Below, in pieces: positions 11,978-21,088 of a stretch of 64,000 nt of DNA. The position numbers and the translations under genes were made by a program. The notes under the pieces are model-generated. The model did no database searches, was not told where the DNA came from, and worked only from the letters and a program-made list of their open reading frames with translations. Position 1 is the first letter of the stretch. The number at the start of each line of letters is the position of its first letter. The stretch comes from Takakia lepidozioides (taxonomy: Eukaryota > Streptophyta > Takakiopsida > Takakiales > Takakiaceae): NCBI GenBank assembly GCA_030704615.1, contig CM060733.1, positions 45,074,001-45,138,000 on the forward strand, in the 5' to 3' direction.

Positions 11978-12359
11978 ATGACGAGGCGTCGTTTGTTGGA
12001 GAACACAGGGCCAAGGCAGCAGGTGAACGCGGAGACTGATTCACAAGAGCAGACGGAGACTGAGGCAGCGGCTGCGACACAGTCGGCGATAAGAGTGCGC
12101 CAGCCTGTGGAGGCAGAGATGAATCGCAGGGACACTGAAGAAGGTGGAAGCACGCGGAACGCCGAACCTGAAGAAGGTCAAGAAACCCTTGCGCAGACAG
12201 AAACTCCAGCAGTTGAGAGGGAAGAGGAAAGCTGCAGAAGGGGATCAAATTTCAAAACCTAAGAAGGTGCCAGTAAGTTTTATCATATAGTCTGTGTGAT
12301 TGCCTTTCAAGGAGTCCTTCCTCTTCCATTCTTTAGCAGGAACTACTGAATCGCGAGCG

Positions 12360-12672
12360 TCGTTAACGCCATTCGATTCTGCTCATGAGATTTATGTACC
12401 TATGTGTTTGAAGAGAGAGTCTGCACTTACTATTCTCCCTAAACTACACTGAATGTCGTTTGCCGCCAATCAGTTGCACATATATGTCATTACACAACAC
12501 CGATCCGGCAGGTTGTTATCTTTTGTGATTGTCGTTAACGCCGTTCGCTATCGCTCTCACTTTTGTTTTGAATACGGCAGTCTCGGCTTTGCATGTGTAG
12601 ATTGTGCTGAATTCTTTCACACCATTCATGGTGAGTTTCCTTGATACAGAGTGATTGTCGTTACCGCCATTC
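12360..12672. repeat. Three copies of GTCGTTAACGCCATTC-like motif in intron 1
   Basis: The copies are at 12360-12375, 12531-12546 (one change) and 12657-12672 (TTACCG variant). They match the 3' half of the palindromic repeat found in intron 5 of the same gene (GTCGTTGACGACATTC). Confidence 0.6.
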
Positions 12673-14544
12673 ACTATTTGCAAATCACTTAGTCAGAACT
12701 GAATGGCATCGTGCAGAAAACTGTGAGGTCGAAGCCTACAGGATCAGAGGGGAAAGGATCTGGAGATGGGGACGAGTCCGCAAAAAGCTCAGAGAATACA
12801 GATGAAGCAGATGAATCCGAAGTGCACTACCTTGACAAGGTGAAAGAACTCATGTCATTCCAGAAGGTAAACTCTCAGGAGGTTATAAGGGACATGCTCG
12901 TATCTGGAGGGCGTCTGGACATACCTCTGTGCCGGATGATATCAATGCCTGTTGTGCGTCCACCTCTTTCCCATGACATAACAAAATTGGAGAGTGATTT
13001 TGTGCATGGATATAGACTTGGTGCACAAGTTTTTTATGTGTCACTGACGGATATAAATGGGAAAAGCACATTAGTTTCTCCAGAGATCAGTGATAACTGG
13101 GATGAGTGCTGGAAAGATGCCAATGAGGAGTTCGAGCTGGGCCTCATGATGGGAAAGAACACCCAGCAATTTGCAACCACATGTTCTACGTCTGGGACGG
13201 CAACCACCGATTGCTGGCATGGATGGGATACATTCAGAAACACCATTCGAAAGACAAAGACAAGCATGTTGCTGTGGAGGCAATGGTTTTGGATCCAGGA
13301 AACGACATCGCTAGGCTTCTTACAGCTATGCACGACGTGAACAAGTAAGTCATCCAGGAGATTTGATTCCCTCTGTAGTGTCTTGTTGATCCTCAAAACA
13401 GTGTTAAGGAATGCAATGTTTTTCAATGTTTTTGCAGATCGACAGAGAAATCGCATGTGACAACAAGCTTGGTTCACACACTATTCCGAATTCAGAGGAT
13501 TGGTCTGATGAAGCTGGATGATTTTCGGACAGTACTACCACCCAATATCATCAAGAAGTGCGAAACAGGAAGAGCTGCAGGCACTTGGTATTCTTTGACA
13601 CGAGAGGCGTTTCTGGAGTACATGTATGCGGTAAGCCCGAGTCTGTAATCTGTTTACTTTTCGAATACATGTTTAGAGTCCCTTCGGAGCTAATCACTAC
13701 TTGAATGAATGCAGCAAGAACTGGCAGAGGCAGCTGAGAAGGGAAAATCCGAATATTACCGCACTACACCAGAGGAACTAAGGACATCAAAGGGTGTGGA
13801 AGCTGCAATAAAGAAGGAGTTTGAGATGCGAAGAACCAAATTGATGTCAGCCTTCGGAAAGCAGCTTAGAATAGTAGATCCTGGACTTGGTCCTGAGTTC
13901 CTTCAGCAGATCAAAACACACTATGACAAGCATGTGCATCCGGAGATGCAGCAGGAGAATTGCACCGGCTGGCCATATCGATGGTCGACCCACAAACAAA
14001 AATAAGGTGGCTGGAGATATGGAACTCAGATCAAACAGTAAAGGACTTGAATCAGTTCCCAAAGAGCACCATACAGCCTGGCACAAAGGTGGAAGGAATC
14101 AGTGATTTGGTGTTTGATAACTGGCTCCACAAGGCTACATTTTGGAGTCAGGTGTGTATTCGAACATGCTGTTTTTCTTCTCTTCAAGTATGTGATGTGT
14201 TTCTTTTTTGCAATTCTGACAAATATACTATTTGCAGCTCGAAAAGCGCGCCGTCATTGTGCTGGATCAGACTTTGAAGGACCTGAACATTGCGATTGTT
14301 TCCCCTCCCCAAATGTCATTGGAGGCATACATAAGGAAGTGGAGAGGTCTCACCTGGAGATACTGTTTTTTCCGGGAGTTCTCCAAAGATGGTAACATTT
14401 TACGGTCCAACGACTTTGACAGTCAGGTTGGAGGAGAGTGGGCCATGATGCGAGTTGTGTACAGGTGAAATGTCATACTTGAAACTCTACTGTTTTTTGG
14501 GAAAAATTGTGGCTTCATATGGATTGCAATCTTAGATCCAGATT

Positions 14545-15266
14545 GAATGTCGTTGACGACATTCACTTCTTTGTCTGAGTCATTCTTAAGCGAGTATATG
14601 AATTCACCTGGTTAGGATCTAAGGGTGCAATTATATTGTCCCTGATTAGAATTGATAATGTCCTTGAATGGCGTTGACGACATTCACATACGGAGTTGTT
14701 GTGTGGTCCTCAAGGTTATTTAAATTTTTGTAATGTCCATAGAGGTTACAATGAGGGTTGATCACTTCATTTTGCTGAATGTCAATGCAGACATTCAGTT
14801 GTTCTGCATTGTTTTTTCCTCTTGCGATGAATATGGAGGCTTGATAAGCTCTGTTTTAAGAAATCCAAAGTGAATGTCGTTGACGACATTCACAGCTGTG
14901 TCTGTATTATTCAAAAACGACAAATTCAATTTTCATGGATTGGGGAGCTAAGTAATTGGTTTCTTTTTTGTATTTTTGTGAATGGCGTTGACGCCATTCA
15001 CATACAGTGATGTTGTGAGGTCCTCAGTGATAGGTTCGTTATGAATGTGCATTGAGTTTTCCTGGATGGTTCCTTACTCAATTTTTTTATTTCCATCCTG
15101 TGATTTTGCTTCATTTCAGTAATAATTTGGCTTCATTCTTGAATGTCGTTGACGACATTCACTTCTATGTCTGTGTCATTTCTAATCGCTTATTTGCATT
15201 CACCTGGATTAGGATGTATTTACAGTGTCATGGAATGGAATGTTCTGAATGGCGTTGACGACATTC
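14545..15266. repeat. Seven palindromic repeats in intron 5
   Basis: Inverted repeats with 9-bp arms lie at 14545, 14666, 14777 (degenerate), 14872, 14980, 15141 and 15247. The main form is GAATGTCGTTGACGACATTC. The copy at 14980 is GAATGGCGTTGACGCCATTC, where both arms have changed together. Units alternate between two flanking sequences. Type A is followed by a TTCTTTGTCTGAGTCATTC-like flank, type B by a GTTGTGTGGTCCTCAAGG-like flank. The A-to-B distance is 104-121 bp, giving three A-B pairs. Confidence 0.85.
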
Positions 15267-17610
15267 ATATCTGGAGCAGTAGTGTGGTCCTGAAAGGTCC
15301 TTGGAGCAGTTGTCAGAGCCATTTCAATCCATGTTTTATTCTTTCTGTTCTACTTGCATCTTACTCACTGAGCGCTTTTGTGGGTTGGGATTCATCTCCT
15401 TTTTTCAGGTACACGAAATATGTGCTTATGGAAGGAAATCACCTGAGCGGAATTCCCGACTATCTTGACATGTGGTCGGACCCTGCAAACGATCCAACCA
15501 TGTATACTGCAGGGATATTGAAGGACTGGAGTCCTTCTCACTTCAGAGACTGTGGGTGGTACCTTGACTGCCCACCTGAGCACACGACCTTTCAAGAACA
15601 GCATATGAAATACTTGAACAATAACGCTGAGATGCTGGCGCCTTTGACTGACGAAGAGTATCAACGAAACATAGCAACCTTGGCTGCCAAGGAGCCTGAT
15701 GCTCAGGGAACGCCGCAGAAGGGAAAGAAGGCGGGCCGCAAACCAAAAGACAAGGCTGTTGATGTCAGCCATCTCACCAGCAAAGCCAAAGGACAAAGAC
15801 AAGTCCAAAGAGAAGGAAAAGGACAAGGGGAAGGAGAATGAAAAGGAGATGGAGAGTGGGCAGGACTTTAGTGCTGGAAGATATACCCGCACTCTTCAGT
15901 GCGTGTTCGATGCCAAGCCACACCCTTCCCGTTCTGATTCAGCAGGAGAGATGAAAATTGTTAATGAGGGTTGGCTTTCGATGATGCAGAGTCGAAAGAG
16001 AGGATACACTGGGGTGCCATCCCCTACCTGGGACAATATAATCTCATTCCTCAATCTGGTGAGAATTCCAGTTTCTTTCCTTTTTCTCTGAATGTTTCGT
16101 TGGCAGTATTTCAGTCTCGTTCTTTGAAAACATTCTTGCCATCGTTCTTATAAAAAACATGTCTGTTGCAGGTGAGCACAGGTCCCACCTTCGTGTGCGG
16201 TGTGCAGAAAACTTATGCGGCCGACATTGTCATTCTCGACATCCCGGATGGCCAGGCTGTGCCAGAAGTTCTTCCAAAGGGCAAGACGCCAGGGTGGAAC
16301 AAATTCGAGGACAACTACTGGAGTTGGGTATTCGGGTTCTGTAACAATTTCCTCTCTGATGCAGGGACACTTCTGCTTTTTCAGTCATGTGACAATGATA
16401 GTCGTCGGGCATTGGCATCATACCTCAAGTCTTCAGGGTTTGAAGTTTTGCGCACATGGAATTGTGTGAACAGCCTCTACCTTGTGAAAGGGGGTTTCCC
16501 TGGTCAGCTGGTATGCCGTCTGCCTTCTGCTTATGCTTTGATCATGAGTTTCAATTTTCTCTGCAGCTCCACTCTAGTAGAATGTTTTATGATCGACACC
16601 GATCATCAACGATTCATGGTTTTTTGGTGTCAGAGTTCTGAATAGCCGATGTACACACTTCCACTTTAGATTGTGTTTACCACACTAACCTGCTATCTTT
16701 GGCAGACGAGGATGTTCGAGGCGATCTGCCTGCGGAGGATTCGCACATCAAAGACACCATCCTCCATCCGCAGCTTTGAGATTTCTGACCAGGGTTGTTT
16801 CGTCAACCCCCCCTATGAGCCCCATGTCGATGACATTTTGTACAACTTCATGCAGTCCAGTCAGACTCTGAAGAGACCAGATGGCACTCCCTGGAGAGGT
16901 GCAAAGGAAAAGTCACCAGCATTCATGCAAATACTGCTGGAGTCATGCAGCCACCGCTCTGCACGGGTGGTCGATCTTTCTGTGTCCACAGGTTCGTTTT
17001 CTCCCTTCCGAATTGGTTTTCCTTTCAACAGTTTCATCTGCTTAAATCCCCTCCTCCAAACTGTTCTGTTCTCCTGTCTGGTGCAGGAGCAACTTACCAC
17101 GCATGCAAGGCAGGCGGAAGAAGCCTTTTTGGTATGGAGGGTGATTCTGACCTCTACAACACAGTGCTCCTCCCCCTTTTGTCTGGCTCCACTTCAGGCA
17201 CACAGACTGATCGGATTCATATTCGAAATGATGACGATCCCGAAGATAAGCAGGTCGACAACGACTTTTCATGTGAGTAAGTGCTAAACCCTCTTTGGGA
17301 GTCATACTCAATTTCTCGATAACATCAAAGTTACAGTAATAACTTTTTCAGGCTGTCTTTCAGGAAAGCCAGCGGTGGATCTTCAGGAGATACAGTCATT
17401 TCTGGCGAGTCTGTTTTCGACAGCCCCCTTTCCAATTTTCTGCTCCCTGTTTATGCCGAAGCAATGGCACTTCACGCGTCCGAGTCCCTATCCCCTGACT
17501 TTTTAGTGGCCAGCCGTAGGTGTATCCAGCGTGGATCCGGTGTTCTAAAATACTTAGACTTAGATGCAGAGGAAGAGGGGATACATTGTACTGACTCTGA
17601 GTCAGACTGA

Positions 17611-18180
17611 ACTGTATTCTTTTAATATTCATTTTCATATTATCTGGAAAACGTTGAATCCCCTTACTCTACCGTAGTTGTTCCTTTAGAACAAATAATA
17701 ATCACAGAATCAACTTTCGTTTAAATTGCTATATGTATGAATCCATCTCACAAACCTTCCTGACTCTTCTCATATCCATTGTGCATTCATCTACACTGTA
17801 TTCATGCGTGCTCCATTCATGAAAGCTTCCTTTGTACAACATCCATTGTACATTCATCCTCTGTACTCTTTAATCCACCCCACAAACCTTCCACACTCAT
17901 TTCATATACTTTGTGCATTCGTCAAAAGATTTGGTCATGCATCTTCCTGTCATGAATTTTTGTCATTGCTCAACATCCATTATACATTCATCCATTTTAC
18001 TCTTATCCATCCGTCATTCATCCATCTACATAGATTTTTCAAACTCATCCATCTGTTTATCATCCAACTGTACATTCATCCATCATTTATTCAATGCCTT
18101 TTATTATGTCGTCCAGCTTGTTTCCGCGGTAAAGGGTGCCAATCCGCGGGAATACACTCCACTTCTTTCTGGGTGCGTGG
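17611..18180. repeat. Degenerate CATTCATCC-rich 3' flank
   Basis: After the stop codon, 17760-18110 is filled with CATTCATCC and ATCCATNNTACATTCATCC repeats, for example near 17840, 17970 and 18065. It has no coding content. Confidence 0.6.
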
Positions 18181-18300
18181 TGACTCGGCCTCCACGTGTG
18201 ATGACGTGGACTGAGCCCCGTGACGTGGCATTTGCGCAAGGTGACGTGGCGTGAGCGCAGTCGCGCTCACGCGCTCACGTGACCAGGCTCACGCCGAGGC
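18181..18300. repeat. Palindromic TGACGTGGCGTGAGCG array (right)
   Basis: It contains ATGACGTGGA, GTGACGTGGCA, GGTGACGTGGCGTGAGCGC and the inverted partner GCGCTCACGCGCTCACGTGA. It shares its words with the array at 7005-7200; read in reverse complement, CACGTGAGCGCG(T/C)GAGCG is common to both. The two arrays bracket the transposase-like and ParB-methyltransferase genes. Confidence 0.7.
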
Positions 18301-18929
18301 ATCCCTGATTTTCAACGAGATGGTAGTGGTTGAGATGTGATGTTTCAGGAGGTGCATTTGGATGTTTGGGGAGCTTCGGACTGGATCCTGTTCTGTTCAC
18401 ACTCTCCGCAGTTCCCAGACATGTAGTGGCAGAGACGTCCTCCCCTGAACAGTCTCATCGGTGGACATAAATTCTGCAATGTCTACACGCCCCCATGTGC
18501 ATATGCTTCCGCGATTTCCGCTATCGTGTTACCAATGGTTTCTTGCTCCATACGAAGGAGCTCGGACTCGGACACACACCACAAACCGTAAACGCATGCA
18601 ATTTTTCCACATATCGTCCTAAAAAAATAAGCACGTCAGCACAAACGAAGGCGAAAATAGTGGAAGCATATGCACGATGGTGGCTGTAGAGCCCCGCCAG
18701 CCCTCTCATGTTCAGGCATACCCTTCATCGTCATTAAAATCGCCCTAAACAAGAAGAACAGCCGCGTGCGTGCAAAGTCAGCTCCGCAACATTGGACAAC
18801 AAAGAGCCGCAAGAACGAGACAACAAGAACGAGTGGGTGAGTTCGTGGCAGGATGTTACGATCTTCCATGCCCTAAACATAGATGGCGCGGATGGGTTTC
18901 TCAGAATGGACGATCCAGATCCTTCGGCC
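18301..18929. other. Unassigned subterminal sequence of the candidate element
   Basis: No gene is recognised. The sequence lies between the right palindromic array and the GC-rich end. Confidence 0.4.
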
Positions 18930-19216
18930 GGCGCAGACTGGCAGACTGGGGGCAGCAGACGGGCACAACGGACTGTTGGGTGGACTTGCGGGGACTGGCA
19001 CAGCGGACTGGCGTGCACAGGCGGTTTGGCGGACTGAGGGGAACTGGATTCACGGGCTGCAGACTGGCGGGCGGACTGGGGGCGCGGCGGAGCGCGGGCC
19101 GCGGCAGCAGCTGGGCGACTGCGCGCAGGGGGGGGGGAGCCGGGCGTCCGTGCGCGGGGCCCACCGGTCAGCTTGCGCGTGCGCCATAACGTCCCAATTA
19201 TTGTAAAATGAGAGGC
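18930..19216. mobile_element. GC-rich right end of candidate element 1
   Basis: A very GC-rich stretch has repeated GGACTGG, CAGACTGG and GGCGGACTGG words and a run of ten Gs near 19128. It ends abruptly in CCCAATTATT (19193-19202) and AAAATGAGAGGC (19205-19216), then ordinary AT-richer DNA. The same GC-rich-to-CCCAATTATT-AAAATGAGAGGC transition occurs at 54480-54799, so it is likely a shared terminus. No matching inverted left terminus was found by eye. Confidence 0.55.
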
Positions 19217-19309
19217 CACTCAAACCTATAGACCATCTGATTCATGATAAATCTATGTTAATTTTAAGTTGGAAACAAAATGATCAAAGTGGAACAGCAC
19301 GATATTTCC

Positions 19310-20362
19310 TATGTTGCAGCTAGACATTCCACTGTTAGCATTGGGGAAAGGGTCCGGGAGTTCCAGTCCTCCCTTCAACACAGTGGAGCAGAGGGCCCAC
19401 AAGTTTGCCTTCGCAGATAGCTTCATAAACCTTCTCAATCTCTTGCCTAGGAGAGAGAGTTTTGGTGCCTGAGAGTAGCTGCGTTCCCAACTCAGCTCGG
19501 ACAAAATTATACAGGGAGTAGGTTCAGCAAGCCACAGAAGACAATCCTTTGTCATATGCCTCTCGAGTTGAGGGAATTTCAGTATCCAAGCGTGCCTTCA
19601 ACCCCTCTTCGAATAGTGAAATTCTGTGGAAAACAGAGGTACTCTATGATATCTCATCCTTGGGGATCTTGAGGGCATAATCTATCAAAACTTGCCTCAG
19701 CTTTTCCATGAGGGGGTATGACTTGCTTGATGCATCATCAATGTACGTGAACACTGGCTGCTGATCAACTACCCCCAGAAGCTCCTTTTCACAAAATCGT
19801 GATGGCTATAGTACACTAGTATTGCCTGTGGAGAGTGTTTTCTTGGCCACCTGGATGACTACTTGCTTGACTTCAGCTTGCATTGTCTCTTCAATGTGTC
19901 TAAGGTCAATCGCTTGACAAAGTCCCACCAAGAAGGTTAAGCTCATAAGCTTCAGTATTTCAATGGATTCCTCTATCTTCCTGGCAGAAACCAACCCCAG
20001 AGAATTAACATCCTGATTGTGCTGCTCGGCACTTTGCACATGAGTGGTCACAACTCAAGCCATGGCTATCTCCCCTCCCTTCATGCATAGTCCAAACTTG
20101 GGTTTGGTCCTCCGCTCAGGTTCGAGGGCAGCCCGTTGTTATAGAAATCATTGACTAGCTCTGAAAATTGTGCAAAGATGAGCTGTCCAATTGCAGCAAT
20201 AGCCAAGCGCATATTGTCCATGGAGACACCAATGGGTGTTCCCTGCAAGTTTCCTCCATGAAGGGCTCTGTCCCCAGCAGCATCGATAAGTGGATTGTCA
20301 TTCACTAAGTTATTTCCCTCTGGATAGCATGTGTTGCAAACCGAATAGTCTCCACCTGACAT
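19310..20362 (-). pseudogene. PAL: Phenylalanine ammonia-lyase, 3' fragment
   Basis: PAL deaminates phenylalanine to trans-cinnamate at the entry to phenylpropanoid metabolism. The minus strand encodes the central to C-terminal part. From 20300 down come [38 protein letters not shown] and [33 protein letters not shown] follows, then degenerate versions of the C-terminal YPLMxKLRQVL and LYxFVRxELG regions. The N-terminal half with the Ala-Ser-Gly MIO triad is missing. A frameshift near 20082 is followed by loss of about a dozen residues, with a stop in place of the SYCSELQYLANP-equivalent stretch. Several stops follow in the last third. It is a dead 3' fragment. Confidence 0.85.
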
Positions 20363-21088
20363 AAGACACGCACAAAACGAGGCTGGACATGTTACAAGAC
20401 TGGAGACAATGCCAACTCAGGGCATAGTGAATGCATAAGTGAATGAACACTTCCATATTTTACTACCACACTTCGGTCCTCATTGGGTGCATGCTTGAGT
20501 TGGGCCTATGCACAAAGTAAACAGAGAGTTCATGGTGGGTTCAGTCACTGCAGAAAAGCCTCACTTGAGATGGCTACCATCTAAGTACCACCTGCCCTGA
20601 TAGCTCTCATGGCTTCTCCCCTTGCTAGTCTCGCCCATCAAGAGATCATCCAACATATTTCAAAGTGGAAGAGATTTACTGTTTAGAGGTTTTGATTGCT
20701 CATTAAAGATATTTATCTCTCAGCAAGCTGAGCTTGAAATTCTCCCACACATCATTAGTCGCATGATGCATCCCATCACTAAGATCTTACTTGAAACTTG
20801 TGAATATCATTTCCAAGATTTTGAAAGGCTTCTTCAAGTCTGGGTGATTCTTTCAGGTCCTGAATGTGTTTGCAAGACGCTGGAAATAGATCAAGATCTG
20901 GCTAAAAGTCTGAAACAGTCTCCTCTGTGCTTTCTCTTGCACATGATAAACTGTCAAGATGCACACATACATGCAAATAAGAGAGGGGGCCAGGGGGGGG
21001 TTTGCTTGTAAAGCACAACAGAAGCCTTCCACAAAACTCATAACTATTCAGCCAGTAAATAGGTCTATTCAAGGGGGATGTATTACAT
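20363..21088. other. Unassigned spacer
   Basis: A plus-strand frame at 20622-21011 (129 codons) is open but unlike anything I recognise and has no splice or start context that supports it. Nothing else is seen. Confidence 0.4.

Larger units (their letters stand above)
11978..17610 (+). pseudogene. ParB-like domain plus beta-class DNA methyltransferase-like gene, ten exons, frameshifted
   Basis: Ten exons with GT-AG borders are predicted at 11978-12272, 12717-13344, 13438-13630, 13715-14151, 14238-14464, 15409-16058, 16172-16510, 16706-16991, 17087-17272 and 17352-17610. Exon 1 is Gln/Glu-rich then basic, perhaps nuclear-targeting. Exon 2 encodes a ParB/sulfiredoxin-like fold ending in NHMFYVWDGNHRLLAW. 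A Lys/Glu-rich stretch in exon 6 precedes the catalytic half. That half has TYAADIVILDIPDG at the motif IV position, LSDAGTLLLFQS, an EKSPAFMQILLE block like motif X, VVDLSVSTGATYHACKAGG like motif I and GRSLFGMEGDSDLY like motif II. This order (IV then X-I-II) is that of beta-class N4-cytosine/N6-adenine methyltransferases. Frame changes are needed in exon 1, near 13130-13150, near 13950, near 15780 and at the last junction. ParB plus methylase is known mainly from phages and bacteria. Confidence 0.65.

Noticed and set aside
14545-15266. CRISPR-like regular repeats
   Set aside because: Repeats are palindromic, unevenly spaced by 75-142 bp, lie in a spliceosomal intron and have no cas genes. 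The genome is eukaryotic.
20622-21011. 129-codon plus-strand frame
   Set aside because: No family recognised, no splice or promoter support, set among pseudogene and repeat debris.
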